Positions 52,245-61,443 are shown, numbered from the stretch's first letter. The stretch: DNA of 64,000 bases from Pseudomonas karstica (GCF_009707515.1 NZ_WLYI01000028.1:1-64000); one strand, 5' to 3'. Translations and numbers: made by a program. The notes: generated by a model from the letters alone, not told the origin.

Positions 52245-54119
52245 TCAGAACTTCTCGATGTCAGCCTTGGTTTCCAATTGCTTGCGATAAGCGGCAAAGT
52301 CCTGCTGACCCACGCGCGAGGCGAGGAAGCGGCGGTACTGGGCCTTCTCTTCGTCCGTCGGGGCAGCGGCTTCGTTGACACCGTTCAGACGTACGATCAC
52401 CAGGCTACCATCCGCCAGGGACACACTGGTGAAGGTCGGCTTGTCCTGGGACGCAGGCTTGGGCATGCGGAACAGGGCTTGCAGCACCGCAGGGTCGATC
52501 CCTTCCTGGCTGCGGGTAACTGCTTCGGTGACTTTCCAGGCCTGACCATCGACCGCTTGATCCAGCGGAGTCTTGCCATCGCGCAGGCTGGCAATCAACT
52601 CATCGGCGCGGGCCTTCGCTGCAGCGCTCGCACGCTCCTTGGTCATTTGCGCACGAATGGCTGCAGCAACGCTTTCCAGCGGCAACTGTGCAGGTTTGAG
52701 GTGCTCTTTGGCACGCAGCACTACAATGGTTTCCGGATCCAGTTCGATGGCGGTGCTGTTGGCACCCTCATCCAATACTTCCGGGCTGAACGCAGCGCTG
52801 ACCACGGCACGGTTCGCCGTAATACCTTCGCCACCGTCACGGCCAAACGGCTTGGAGCTGTGCACGGTCAACTTCAGGTCCGAGGCCGGTTGGGCCAGAT
52901 CGGAAGCTTCAAATGCAGCGTCCTCCAGTTGCTTGGTCGCTTCGACGAAACGCTGTTCAACCTGCTGGGTCTTGAGCTCACGGGTCAGCTTGTCTTTCAG
53001 GCTGGCAAACGAAGGCACTTGCGGTGCTTCAACGCCCAACAGCTTGATCAGATGCCAACCGAATGGGGTGCGCACCGGAGCTGACACCTGATCATTGCTC
53101 AAGGCATACAGGGCTGTTTCGAAGGCTGGATCGTAGACGCCAGGGCCCGCGTAACCGAGGTCACCGCCACTGCTCGCCGAGCCCGGGTCCTGGGAAAACT
53201 CCTTGGCCAGGGCTTCAAAACTTTCACCCTTGGTCAGGCGCGCCTGGATGTCTTCAATCTTGGCTTTTGCTTGTGCCTCGTCAACCTTGTCGTTGACTTC
53301 AATCAGAATGTGCGAGGCACGACGCTGCTCAGCGAGGTTGGCGGTTTCTTTCTGATACTGCGCTTGCAGCTCATCGTCCTTGACCGTGACTTCGTCGAAG
53401 AAGGAAGACTTCTTCAACTCAAGGTAGTCGATGACCACTTGGTCCGGGGTCATGAACTCCTTGGCATGCTGGTCGTAGTACGCCTTGACCTCATCGTCAG
53501 TGAGCGTCACTGCCGAAGGATCGGCCTTGATATTGACGGTGGCGAGATCGCGGGCCTGTTTTTCCAGACGAGCAAATGCCAAGACCTGGGCATCGGTGAC
53601 AAAGCCGCTGCCGGCGATACCGGCGCGAACCTGGCCGATCAGCATTTCCTGAGTCAGCATCTGACGAAATTGCAGACGACTGTAGCCCAGTTGACGGATA
53701 ACCTGGTCAAAGCGCTCGGCGTTGAACTGACCATCAACCTGGAATTCCGGTGTCTGCAGGATCACTTGATCCAATGCAGCTTCGGAGAAAGCGAATTTCG
53801 AATCGGCAGCACCTTGCAGCAATAGCTTACGATCGATCAAGCCTTTGAGAGCAGCTTCGCGCAGCAGTTTCTCATCCAGCAAGGAGGCATCGAAGTCCTT
53901 ACCCAACTGTTGCATCAACTGCCGACGTTGCATCTCGACGGCCTGGCCCAACTCGTTTTGAGTGATTTCCTCACCATTGACCTTGGCCGCGTCCTGACTA
54001 TTGTTGGTCGAAGCCTGAAAAATAGCCTCGATACCGGTGAACGCCATCAATACGACGATGATCCCGATAATGGTCTTGGCAATCCAGCCTTGTGAATTGT
54101 CCCTGATATTCTGCAGCAT
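52245..54119 (-). CDS. ppiD: Peptidyl-prolyl isomerase/chaperone PpiD
   Basis: Periplasmic folding factor of 624 residues anchored by an N-terminal TM (TIIGIIVVLMAFTGIEAIF). A SurA-like N-terminal chaperone part is followed by a parvulin PPIase domain (RASHILIEVNDKVDEAQAKA, GSASSGGDLGYAGPG, PFGWHLIKLLGVEAP) at about residues 265-360. Downstream of hupB and lon in the same direction, an order shared with other pseudomonads and enterics. Its own terminator lies at 52.2 kb. Confidence 0.95.
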   Translation of the reverse strand: MLQNIRDNSQGWIAKTIIGIIVVLMAFTGIEAIFQASTNNSQDAAKVNGEEITQNELGQAVEMQRRQLMQQLGKDFDASLLDEKLLREAALKGLIDRKLLLQGAADSKFAFSEAALDQVILQTPEFQVDGQFNAERFDQVIRQLGYSRLQFRQMLTQEMLIGQVRAGIAGSGFVTDAQVLAFARLEKQARDLATVNIKADPSAVTLTDDEVKAYYDQHAKEFMTPDQVVIDYLELKKSSFFDEVTVKDDELQAQYQKETANLAEQRRASHILIEVNDKVDEAQAKAKIEDIQARLTKGESFEALAKEFSQDPGSASSGGDLGYAGPGVYDPAFETALYALSNDQVSAPVRTPFGWHLIKLLGVEAPQVPSFASLKDKLTRELKTQQVEQRFVEATKQLEDAAFEASDLAQPASDLKLTVHSSKPFGRDGGEGITANRAVVSAAFSPEVLDEGANSTAIELDPETIVVLRAKEHLKPAQLPLESVAAAIRAQMTKERASAAAKARADELIASLRDGKTPLDQAVDGQAWKVTEAVTRSQEGIDPAVLQALFRMPKPASQDKPTFTSVSLADGSLVIVRLNGVNEAAAPTDEEKAQYRRFLASRVGQQDFAAYRKQLETKADIEKF

Positions 54120-54189
54120 GCGTCCCCCAGAAACGGTTGAACTTCAAAATTAGGCAACCGTGGAGCGTGGGTAGAGTCCGGATAGAAGA

Positions 54190-54213
54190 AAGGCGCATCC
54201 GAGGATGCGCCTT
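54190..54213. terminator. Hairpin downstream of the tRNA-Asp-like remnant
   Basis: AAGGCGCATC / GATGCGCCTT (10 bp) with a CGAG loop, followed on the minus strand by a T/C-rich tract. It comes right after the tRNA-like sequence, as a tRNA-operon terminator would. Confidence 0.75.
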
Positions 54214-54221
54214 CTCGTAAC

Positions 54222-54297
54222 TGGCGGAGCGGACGGAGGTTTTAACCCACACCCCCGGCATGGCGACCCAATGGATCTTCAGGTCAGCAGCCGCTCC
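54222..54297 (-). pseudogene. Degenerate tRNA-Asp-like sequence between hupB and ppiD
   Basis: 76 bases on the minus strand start GGAGCGG and end CCGTCCGCTCCGCCA, a perfect 7-bp acceptor stem with encoded CCA. The last 15 bases equal those of normal tRNA-Asp, and GCCGGGGGT matches its 3' anticodon stem and variable region. But the D arm cannot fold, the anticodon loop reads TCGCCAT (no T33, no GTC) and the T arm reads TTAAAA in place of TTCGA. It is therefore read as a tRNA remnant, not a working gene. The comparison is from memory of the tRNA-Asp consensus. Confidence 0.68.
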
Positions 54298-54350
54298 GCT
54301 GCCAGGTCGGACCTGCGTCCAACCCGGATAGGCAAAAGCTTGAACGAAGC

Positions 54351-54623
54351 TTAGTTAACGGCTTCTTTCAGGGCTTTACCGGCTTTGAAGCCTGGCTTTT
54401 TGGCAGCGGCGATTTGCAGCGCCTTGCCAGTCTGTGGGTTACGGCCAGTGCGAGCTGGACGATCGGTCACAGAGAAAGTACCGAAACCAACCAGTACCAC
54501 AGAGTCGCCGGCCTTGAGAGCGCCAGTGACGGATTCGATTACTGCGTCCAGCGCACGGCCAGCAGCGGCTTTCGGGATATCAGCAGATGCGGCGATAGCA
54601 TCAATCAGTTCCGACTTGTTCAC
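54351..54623 (-). CDS. hupB: DNA-binding protein HU-beta
   Basis: Nucleoid protein of 90 residues: MNKSELIDAIAASADIPKAA at the N-terminus and the DNA-arm region GFGTFSVTDRPARTGRNPQT. Normal length. Downstream of lon with its own promoter (54718-54747), so it can be expressed apart from lon. Confidence 0.96.
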   Translation of the reverse strand: MNKSELIDAIAASADIPKAAAGRALDAVIESVTGALKAGDSVVLVGFGTFSVTDRPARTGRNPQTGKALQIAAAKKPGFKAGKALKEAVN

Positions 54624-54717
54624 TCTAAGTCCCCTTATATCTATTGAGTATAATTCTAAGTTTTTTTGGTGAAAGCAAAAACCAGTGCTGAATGGCCTAC
54701 AGACACTTAAGAGCCGC

Positions 54718-54747
54718 TTTATAACAAGGGCTCTAAAAAGCTGTCAA
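54718..54747 (-). promoter_or_regulatory. Sigma70 promoter of hupB
   Basis: Consensus TTGACA -35 (54742-54747) and TATAAA -10 (54718-54723), 18 bp apart, in the lon-hupB gap. This leaves a leader of about 90 nt before hupB. Confidence 0.8.
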
Positions 54748-54771
54748 GGAAGCCCCCCAGGCTTAAACGTA

Positions 54772-57168
54772 TTAATGCGTGCTAATTCTTTCCTTGGAAT
54801 CAGTCTCGCGCTTTTCATCCTTTCCAACTATCTCAGGAACCACATCCGGTAAGGGCTCCGGCGCGTATTGCAGCGCAATTTGCAGGACCTCGTCAATCCA
54901 TTTAACCGGTTTAATCTGCAGATCCTGTTTGATGTTGTCGGGAATTTCCTTCAAGTCACGAACATTCTCTTCAGGAATGATCACCGTCTTGATACCACCG
55001 CGGTGTGCAGCGAGCAATTTCTCTTTGAGGCCACCAATGGCAAGCACCTGGCCACGCAGGGTAATTTCCCCAGTCATGGCGACATCGGCGCGCACCGGAA
55101 TACCGGTCAAGGCTGATACCAGTGCCGTACACATGCCTACGCCAGCGCTAGGGCCGTCTTTGGGGGTTGCCCCTTCCGGCATATGGATATGGGTGTCGTG
55201 CTTCTCGTGGAAGTCCAGGGGAATCCCCAGGCTTTTGGCGCGACTGCGCACCACGGTCTGTGCGGCAGTGATGGACTCGACCATCACATCACCCAGGGAA
55301 CCGGTCTTGATCAACTGACCTTTGCCCGGAATCACGGCGGCCTCAATGGTCAGCAACTCGCCACCCACTTGGGTCCAGGCAAGGCCCGTGACCTGACCGA
55401 CCTGATCCTGTTGTTCAGCCAGGCCATAACGGAATTTGCGCACGCCCAGGTAGTGCTCCAGGGACTCAGCAGTAGCCTTCACCGAGAAGCGTTTTTCCAG
55501 GGCATGTTCCTTGACCGCCTTGCGGCAGATCTTCGCCAATTGACGCTCAAGGCCCCGTACACCGGCCTCGCGGGTGTAGTAACGAATGATATCGCGGATC
55601 GCCTCGACCTCAAATTCGATCTCGCCTTTCTTCAGGCCATTGGCCGAAATCTGTTTGGGCGCGAGGTATTTGACGGCGATATTGATCTTCTCGTCCTCGG
55701 TGTAGCCCGGCAGACGAATCACCTCCATTCGATCCAGCAGTGCCGGCGGAATGTTCATGGAGTTGGAGGTGCACAGGAACATTACGTCGGACAGGTCGTA
55801 GTCGACTTCCAGGTAATGATCGTTGAAGTTGTGGTTCTGCTCGGGGTCGAGTACCTCCAGCAAGGCCGAGGCCGGATCGCCACGCATGTCGCTGCCCATT
55901 TTGTCGATTTCATCGAGCAGGAACAGCGGGTTGCGCACACCCACCTTTGTCATCTTTTGAATCAATCTTCCTGGCATCGAACCGATGTAAGTCCGGCGAT
56001 GACCACGAATTTCCGCTTCGTCACGCACGCCACCCAAGGCCATGCGTACGAATTTACGGTTTGTCGCATGAGCAATGGACTCAGCCAGCGAGGTTTTACC
56101 CACACCAGGAGGTCCCACCAGGCACAACACCGGGCCGCGAATCTTCTTCACACGCTTTTGCACGGCGAGATATTCGAGGATGCGCTCTTTGACTTCTTCA
56201 AGGCCATAGTGGTCGGCATCAAGAATGTCTTCAGCGCGGGCCAGATCCAGGCGCACCTTGGTCTGAGCTTTCCACGGCACCTGCACCAGCCAATCGATGT
56301 AGGAACGAACCACAGTGGCTTCGGCCGACATTGGCGACATCTGCTTGAGTTTGTTCAGCTCGGCGTTGGCTTTGGCCAGGGCATCTTTCGGCAGCCCGGC
56401 GGTATCGATGCGCTTTTTCAGCTCTTCGATTTCGTTGTGGCCTTCCTCACTGTCACCCAGCTCTTTCTGAATGGCCTTCATCTGCTCATTCAGGTAGTAC
56501 TCGCGCTGGCTGCGCTCCATTTGCTTCTTGACGCGACCGCGGATGCGCTTCTCAACCTGCAGCAGGTCGATTTCGGCATCCAGCAACGCCAGGACATGTT
56601 CGACCCGAGCCGACAAATCGATAATTTCGAGGATGTCTTGCTTCTGCTCGATCTTCAGCGCCATGTGCGCTGCCATGGTATCGACCAGGCGACTTGGTTC
56701 ATCAATGCTGTTGAGGGAGGAGAGGACTTCTGCAGGGACTTTCTTGCCCAGTTGCACGTACTGCTCGAATTGGGAGAGCAGGCTACGGACAAAGACCTCG
56801 GATTCGCGCTCAGGGGCCTCGACTTCGTCGATCAGCGTTACTTCGGCTCGCAGGTGACCATCCACCTCCATGAAGCGCTCGACCGCACCACGCTGCTCAC
56901 CTTCCACCAGCACCTTGACGGTGCCATCAGGCAGCTTGAGCAACTGCAAAACCGTAGCAATGGTACCAACGCGATACAGGGCGTCTTCGCCAGGATCATC
57001 GTCAGCAGGATTTCTCTGGGCCAACAGCAGGATCTGCTTGTCGCCCGTCATCGCGGCCTCGAGGGCTTCGATAGACTTCTCGCGACCCACGAACAGCGGG
57101 ATAACCATGTGCGGATACACAACGACATCACGCAACGGCAGGAGAGGCAATTCAATGGTTGTCTTCAT
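54772..57168 (-). CDS. lon: ATP-dependent protease Lon (LonA)
   Basis: Cytoplasmic AAA+ protease of 798 residues: LAN substrate domain (LPLLPLRDVVVYPHMVIPLFVGR), Walker A in GPPGVGKTSLAES, Walker B LFLLDEIDKMG, and the Ser-Lys protease end with Ser in PKDGPSAGVGM. The start at 57168 is chosen over an ORF 34 codons longer because of an AGAGGCG ribosome site and the family N-terminus. Degrades misfolded and regulatory proteins. A heat-shock-like promoter lies just upstream. Confidence 0.97.
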   Translation of the reverse strand: MKTTIELPLLPLRDVVVYPHMVIPLFVGREKSIEALEAAMTGDKQILLLAQRNPADDDPGEDALYRVGTIATVLQLLKLPDGTVKVLVEGEQRGAVERFMEVDGHLRAEVTLIDEVEAPERESEVFVRSLLSQFEQYVQLGKKVPAEVLSSLNSIDEPSRLVDTMAAHMALKIEQKQDILEIIDLSARVEHVLALLDAEIDLLQVEKRIRGRVKKQMERSQREYYLNEQMKAIQKELGDSEEGHNEIEELKKRIDTAGLPKDALAKANAELNKLKQMSPMSAEATVVRSYIDWLVQVPWKAQTKVRLDLARAEDILDADHYGLEEVKERILEYLAVQKRVKKIRGPVLCLVGPPGVGKTSLAESIAHATNRKFVRMALGGVRDEAEIRGHRRTYIGSMPGRLIQKMTKVGVRNPLFLLDEIDKMGSDMRGDPASALLEVLDPEQNHNFNDHYLEVDYDLSDVMFLCTSNSMNIPPALLDRMEVIRLPGYTEDEKINIAVKYLAPKQISANGLKKGEIEFEVEAIRDIIRYYTREAGVRGLERQLAKICRKAVKEHALEKRFSVKATAESLEHYLGVRKFRYGLAEQQDQVGQVTGLAWTQVGGELLTIEAAVIPGKGQLIKTGSLGDVMVESITAAQTVVRSRAKSLGIPLDFHEKHDTHIHMPEGATPKDGPSAGVGMCTALVSALTGIPVRADVAMTGEITLRGQVLAIGGLKEKLLAAHRGGIKTVIIPEENVRDLKEIPDNIKQDLQIKPVKWIDEVLQIALQYAPEPLPDVVPEIVGKDEKRETDSKERISTH

Positions 57169-57210
57169 GATTTCGCCTCTATGACAGATGAAAGTAAGCT
57201 TGAAGCCAAG

Positions 57211-57237
57211 ATGGGGGCTGATTACAAAAAAAACAAG
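57211..57237 (-). promoter_or_regulatory. Putative sigma32 (heat-shock) promoter of lon
   Basis: On the minus strand CTTGTTT (57231-57237) and CCCCAT (57211-57216) are 14 bp apart. The consensus is CTTGAAA - 13 to 15 bp - CCCCAT. It lies about 45 bp before the lon start. Confidence 0.65.
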
Positions 57238-57269
57238 CTTATTGACAGTCGTTAAACACAGTAAAAACA

Positions 57270-57290
57270 AAGGGGCCCATTAGGCCCCTT
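57270..57290 (-). terminator. Terminator of clpX
   Basis: Stem AAGGGGCC / GGCCCCTT with a CATTA loop and a T-rich tract on the minus strand, between clpX and lon. Confidence 0.88.
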
Positions 57291-57313
57291 GTTTCATTTC
57301 GACAGGACAACGC

Positions 57314-58597
57314 TTACGCGTCAGGTGCAGCCTTGGCTGTCGGCTCACTGTTTTCATAAATATACAGTGGCTTGGACTTGCCCTCTATAACGCTTTCGTC
57401 GATCACCACTTTACTCACCTCGGACTGCGAGGGGATCTCGTACATGGTGTCGAGCAACACGCCTTCGAGAATCGAGCGCAAACCACGGGCACCGGTCTTG
57501 CGCTCCAGTGCCCGCTTGGCCACCGACTTGAGCGCGTCAGCACGGAACTCGAGATCCACACCTTCCATCTCGAACAACTTGGCATATTGCTTGGTCAGGG
57601 CGTTTTTCGGTTCGGTGAGGATCTGCATCAATGCAGCCTCATCCAGCTCGTCCAACGTTGCCAGGACCGGCAGACGACCGACGAATTCCGGGATCAGACC
57701 GAACTTGACCAGATCGTCAGGCTCGACTTCACGCAGGGACTCACCGACTTTCTTGCCTTCTTCCTTACTACGTACTTCTGCGCTGAAGCCAATGCCGCCA
57801 CGGGTGGAACGGTTTTGAATAACCTTTTCCAGGCCGGAGAACGCACCGCCACAGATGAACAGGATGTTACGCGTATCAACCTGAAGGAATTCCTGCTGGG
57901 GATGCTTGCGGCCGCCCTGTGGCGGTACGGAAGCAACCGTGCCTTCGATCAGTTTCAATAGTGCTTGCTGCACGCCTTCGCCGGAAACGTCCCGGGTAAT
58001 CGAAGGGTTGTCGGATTTGCGCGAAATCTTGTCGATTTCATCGATGTAGACAATACCCATCTGGGCCTTTTCTACGTCGTAATCGCATTTCTGCAACAAC
58101 TTCTGAATAATGTTCTCAACGTCTTCACCCACATAACCCGCCTCAGTGAGGGTGGTTGCGTCGGCAATGGTGAAGGGAACGTTCAGCAGGCGAGCCAGGG
58201 TTTCTGCAAGCAGGGTTTTACCCGAACCTGTAGGACCGATAAGCAAGATATTACTTTTGCCTAGCTCGACGTCGTCATTCTTTTTGTCACGCTGGTTCAG
58301 ACGCTTGTAGTGGTTGTACACCGCTACAGCCAAAACCTTTTTCGCACGTTCTTGACCAATCACATACTGATCAAGGATGCCGCTGATTTCTTTAGGCGAA
58401 GGCAATTTATGCGCGCTGCTTTCGGCCTGGGCTTCCTGCACCTCCTCACGGATGATGTCATTGCACAGGTCGACGCACTCGTCGCAGATAAAGACCGAGG
58501 GGCCGGCAATCAATTTGCGTACTTCATGCTGGCTTTTGCCACAGAAGGAGCAATAGAGCAGCTTGCCGTTGTCCTCGCCGTTGCGGGTGTCAGTCAT
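57314..58597 (-). CDS. clpX: ATP-dependent Clp protease ATPase subunit ClpX
   Basis: AAA+ unfoldase of 427 residues. N-terminal zinc finger (YCSFCGKSQHEVRKLIAGP, then CDECVDLC), Walker A GPTGSGKTLLAE and the IGF-like loop region for ClpP docking (GIGFSAEV nearby). The ATG at 58597 starts MTDTRNG; the longer frame is not used. Downstream of clpP and cotranscribed. Confidence 0.96.
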   Translation of the reverse strand: MTDTRNGEDNGKLLYCSFCGKSQHEVRKLIAGPSVFICDECVDLCNDIIREEVQEAQAESSAHKLPSPKEISGILDQYVIGQERAKKVLAVAVYNHYKRLNQRDKKNDDVELGKSNILLIGPTGSGKTLLAETLARLLNVPFTIADATTLTEAGYVGEDVENIIQKLLQKCDYDVEKAQMGIVYIDEIDKISRKSDNPSITRDVSGEGVQQALLKLIEGTVASVPPQGGRKHPQQEFLQVDTRNILFICGGAFSGLEKVIQNRSTRGGIGFSAEVRSKEEGKKVGESLREVEPDDLVKFGLIPEFVGRLPVLATLDELDEAALMQILTEPKNALTKQYAKLFEMEGVDLEFRADALKSVAKRALERKTGARGLRSILEGVLLDTMYEIPSQSEVSKVVIDESVIEGKSKPLYIYENSEPTAKAAPDA

Positions 58598-58709
58598 TCG
58601 TTCGATCCAAATCCGATAGGCTTGCAACACAAGATGAAGGCTATTGCGGGCTTTTTCAAGCCCGCCGATGATCGGACCAGCCGACCAGCCCTATTTTGAG
58701 CTGCTTATT

Positions 58710-59345
58710 TTAAGCAGGGCGCTTTTCGATCACTTCGTCGATCAACCCGTATTCACGCGCGATTTCTGCACTCATGAAATTATCGCGATTGGTATCACGC
58801 TCGATTTCTTCCAGGGTACGCCCGCTGTGCTTGGCCATCAGCGTGTTGAGACGCTCACGAATAAAGAGGATTTCCTTGGCGTGGATTTCGATATCCGACG
58901 CCTGGCCTTGGAAACCGCCCAATGGCTGGTGAATCATCACGCGCGAGTTCGGCAGGCAGAAACGCTTGCCATGGGCACCGGCGGTAAGCAGGAACGCGCC
59001 CATGCTGCATGCCTGGCCGATACAGGTGGTCGACACGTTTGGCTTGATGAACTGCATGGTGTCGTAGATCGACATGCCCGCTGTCACCGAACCGCCCGGG
59101 GAATTGATATAGAGATGGATGTCCTTGTCCGGGTTTTCCGCTTCAAGGAACAGCAGTTGCGCACAGATCAGGTTGGCCATGTAGTCCTCTACCGGACCAA
59201 CCAGAAAGATCACTCGCTCCTTGAGAAGGCGCGAGTAGATGTCATAGGCGCGTTCGCCACGAGCAGATTGCTCGACAACCATCGGGACCAGGCCGCCTGC
59301 GGCCTGGATATCAGAGTTCTGCTGAATATACGAATTACGGAACAT
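58710..59345 (-). CDS. clpP: ATP-dependent Clp protease proteolytic subunit
   Basis: Serine protease of 211 residues forming a 14-mer. Ser in IGQACSMGAFLLTAG, His in NSRVMIHQPLGG, and Asp further on. A GGGAG ribosome site precedes the ATG. Between tig and clpX, with ClpX as its ATPase. Confidence 0.96.
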   Translation of the reverse strand: MFRNSYIQQNSDIQAAGGLVPMVVEQSARGERAYDIYSRLLKERVIFLVGPVEDYMANLICAQLLFLEAENPDKDIHLYINSPGGSVTAGMSIYDTMQFIKPNVSTTCIGQACSMGAFLLTAGAHGKRFCLPNSRVMIHQPLGGFQGQASDIEIHAKEILFIRERLNTLMAKHSGRTLEEIERDTNRDNFMSAEIAREYGLIDEVIEKRPA

Positions 59346-59384
59346 GCTCTGCAGTTACTCCCAAATAGTCATGTCTTGAAAACG

Positions 59385-59411
59385 CATAAGCCAGCGCGAG
59401 GCTGGCTTATG
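59385..59411. terminator. Hairpin between tig and clpP
   Basis: Perfect 11-bp inverted repeat CATAAGCCAGC / GCTGGCTTATG with a GCGAG loop. The T-run on the minus strand is weak (GTTTTC), so it probably attenuates transcription into clpPX rather than stopping it. Confidence 0.65.
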
Positions 59412-59436
59412 GTTATATTTCGAACGAGTTGGACAA

Positions 59437-60747
59437 TCAGTCGGCTTGTGCTGCTTCTGCCGGCTTGACTGCTTCTTCGTAAGAGACCGCTTTATCGGTC
59501 ACCTTAGCCTTCTGCAGAACAGTATCCACAACTTGCTCTTCCAGCACAACTGAACGCACTTCGTTCAGTTGCTGGTCGTTCTTGTAGTACCAAGACACAA
59601 CCTGCTCAGGCTCCTGGTAGGCCGAAGCCATTTCCTGGATCATCTCGCGAACACGCTCTTCGTCGGGCTTGAGGTCGAACTGCTTGACCACTTCAGCCAC
59701 GATCAGGCCCAGCACAACGCGACGCTTGGCTTGCTCTTCGAACAGCTCGGCCGGCAGTTGGTCAGGCTTGATGTTGCCACCAAACTGCTGAACAGCCTGT
59801 ACGCGCAGGCGATCCACTTCGTTGGACAGCAGGGCCTTTGGCACTTCGATCGGGTTGGCAGCCAGCAGACCGTCCATGACCTGGTTCTTGACCTTGGACT
59901 TGATGGCCTGGCGCAGTTCGCGCTCCATGTTCTTGCGAACCTCGGTGCGGAAACCTTCGATTCCGGTTTCCTTGATACCGAACTGAGTGAAGAATTCTTC
60001 GTTCAGTTCTGGCAGCTTGGGCTCGGAAACGGTGTTGACGGTCACGGTGAACTCGGCGGCTTTGCCAGCCAGGTCCAGGTTCTGGTAATCAGCCGGGAAG
60101 GTCAGGTTCAGAACGCGCTCTTCGCCAGCTTTAGCGCCAACCAGACCGTCTTCGAAACCAGGGATCATACGGTTGGAGCCCAGCACCAGCTGAGTGCCCT
60201 TGGCCGAGCCACCTGCGAATACTTCGCCGTCAACCTTGCCCTCGAAATCGATGTTCAACTGGTCTTCGTTCTGAGCGGCACGATCGGTCACTTCAAAACG
60301 GGTGTTCTGCTTGCGCAGGACTTCCAGCATGTTGTCCAGATCGGAATCTGCTACGTCAGCGCTCAGGCGCTCGATAGCGATACCTTCGAAACCGGCAACT
60401 TCGAACTCAGGGAACACTTCGAATACTGCAACGTATTCCAGGTCCTTGCCCGCTTCCAGCGTTTTAGGCTCGATCGAAGGCGAACCAGCCGGGTTCAGTT
60501 TTTGCTCAACAACCGCTTCGTAGAAGGAGGATTGGATGACATCACCAACAGCTTCCTGACGTGCGTCAGCACCAAAGCGGCGCTTGATTTCGCTCATCGG
60601 CACTTTGCCTGGACGGAAACCAGCGATCTTGGCCTTTTGTGCAGTCTGCTGCAGACGCTTGTTGACCTGAGTCTCGATGCGCTCAGCCGGCACGGTGATG
60701 CTCATGCGGCGCTCAAGAGCAGAAGTATTTTCAACAGAAACTTGCAT
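59437..60747 (-). CDS. tig: Trigger factor
   Basis: Ribosome-bound chaperone and prolyl isomerase of 436 residues. Ribosome-binding GFRPGKVPMSEIKRRFG near residue 45, a FKBP-like domain around residues 155-235 (EDQLNIDFEGKVDGEVFAGG), and a helical C-terminus. The ATG at 60747 has a GAGGAA ribosome site. Start of the tig-clpPX block. Confidence 0.96.
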   Translation of the reverse strand: MQVSVENTSALERRMSITVPAERIETQVNKRLQQTAQKAKIAGFRPGKVPMSEIKRRFGADARQEAVGDVIQSSFYEAVVEQKLNPAGSPSIEPKTLEAGKDLEYVAVFEVFPEFEVAGFEGIAIERLSADVADSDLDNMLEVLRKQNTRFEVTDRAAQNEDQLNIDFEGKVDGEVFAGGSAKGTQLVLGSNRMIPGFEDGLVGAKAGEERVLNLTFPADYQNLDLAGKAAEFTVTVNTVSEPKLPELNEEFFTQFGIKETGIEGFRTEVRKNMERELRQAIKSKVKNQVMDGLLAANPIEVPKALLSNEVDRLRVQAVQQFGGNIKPDQLPAELFEEQAKRRVVLGLIVAEVVKQFDLKPDEERVREMIQEMASAYQEPEQVVSWYYKNDQQLNEVRSVVLEEQVVDTVLQKAKVTDKAVSYEEAVKPAEAAQAD

Positions 60748-60808
60748 GGATATTCCTCGTTGCACAGACGTTAGCCGGCCGTTTCCGACCCCAGAATCAA
60801 GGGCATGC

Positions 60809-60837
60809 ATTCTAGTGGGTCAAACTCAAGAAGTCAC
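60809..60837 (-). promoter_or_regulatory. Sigma70-like promoter of tig
   Basis: TAGAAT -10 (60809-60814) and GTGACT -35 (60832-60837), 17 bp apart, about 60 bp before the tig start. Confidence 0.6.
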
Positions 60838-61110
60838 CCTACTGGAAACGGGTAAAAAAACAGCAGGCAATTTATAGGGACGAACGCACGAATGCTTCTC
60901 GCCCCAGTGGCAAATACAGCCAATCACGCCAGAGCCCTGCGCCAACCCTTCTATATATAGAAGAGCCTGCCAATCAACTCCCCGGCAGCCAGCCTCGCGA
61001 GCAAGACCAGCGAACAGCGCGGCATCATCGAGACACATAAATGCGACGAAACGCACCGCCCTTGCGACCCAGAACCTGCAGCCGCTGAATATTCGAACCG
61101 CTAAAACAAA
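60838..61110. other. Gap between the tig promoter and the tRNA cluster, with a 16-bp palindrome
   Basis: No gene is seen. A perfect palindrome CTTCTATATATAGAAG is present at 60948-60963, and the tRNA terminator follows at 61111. Confidence 0.5.
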
Positions 61111-61142
61111 AAAGGCGCCAGACTGTTAAATCTGGCGCCTTT
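61111..61142 (-). terminator. Terminator at the end of the tRNA operon
   Basis: 12-bp stem AAAGGCGCCAGA / TCTGGCGCCTTT with an 8-nt loop and Ts on the minus strand. A near-copy lies between the first tRNA-His and tRNA-Leu. Confidence 0.9.
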
Positions 61143-61149
61143 CGAAATA

Positions 61150-61226
61150 TGGGGTGGACGAAGGGGATCGAACCCTCGACAACGGGAGTCACAATCCCGT
61201 GCTCTACCAACTGAGCTACGCCCACC
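61150..61226 (-). tRNA. tRNA-His (GTG), copy 2 in transcription order
   Basis: 77 bases with 8-bp acceptor stem (extra G at -1 paired with C73), anticodon GTG in GATTGTGACTC, a normal TTCGATC T-loop and encoded CCA. It is identical to the tRNA-His at 61444-61520. Confidence 0.97.
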
Positions 61227-61303
61227 ATATTGCGTAACAAAGAAGCCAAACAACCTCTTTGCTGAGCCCCAACCAAGCCCGCAGGCATGGATGACGCTTT
61301 AAT

Positions 61304-61388
61304 TGGTGCGGATGAAGAGACTCGAACTCTTACACCTTGCGGCGCTGGAACCTAAATCCAGTGTGTCTACCAATTCCACCACATCCGC
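61304..61388 (-). tRNA. tRNA-Leu (TAG)
   Basis: 85 bases with a long variable arm as in class II tRNAs. Acceptor GCGGATG / CATCCGC, anticodon TAG in CTGGATTTAGGTTCCAG and CCA encoded. Confidence 0.96.
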
Positions 61389-61406
61389 GTTTGAAGCTCT
61401 TAAAGC

Positions 61407-61437
61407 AAAGGCGCCAGACTTTTGATCTGGCGCCTTT
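61407..61437 (-). terminator. Internal hairpin between tRNA-His and tRNA-Leu
   Basis: Same 12-bp stem as at 61111-61142 (AAAGGCGCCAGA / TCTGGCGCCTTT), with a 7-nt loop. It may lower expression of the distal tRNAs or serve in processing. Confidence 0.75.
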
Positions 61438-61443
61438 TAAATA

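Noticed and set aside
55183..57255. Long plus-strand frame of 690 codons opposite lon
   Set aside because: Shadow of lon; the product is a string of low-complexity His/Leu/Gln residues without motifs.
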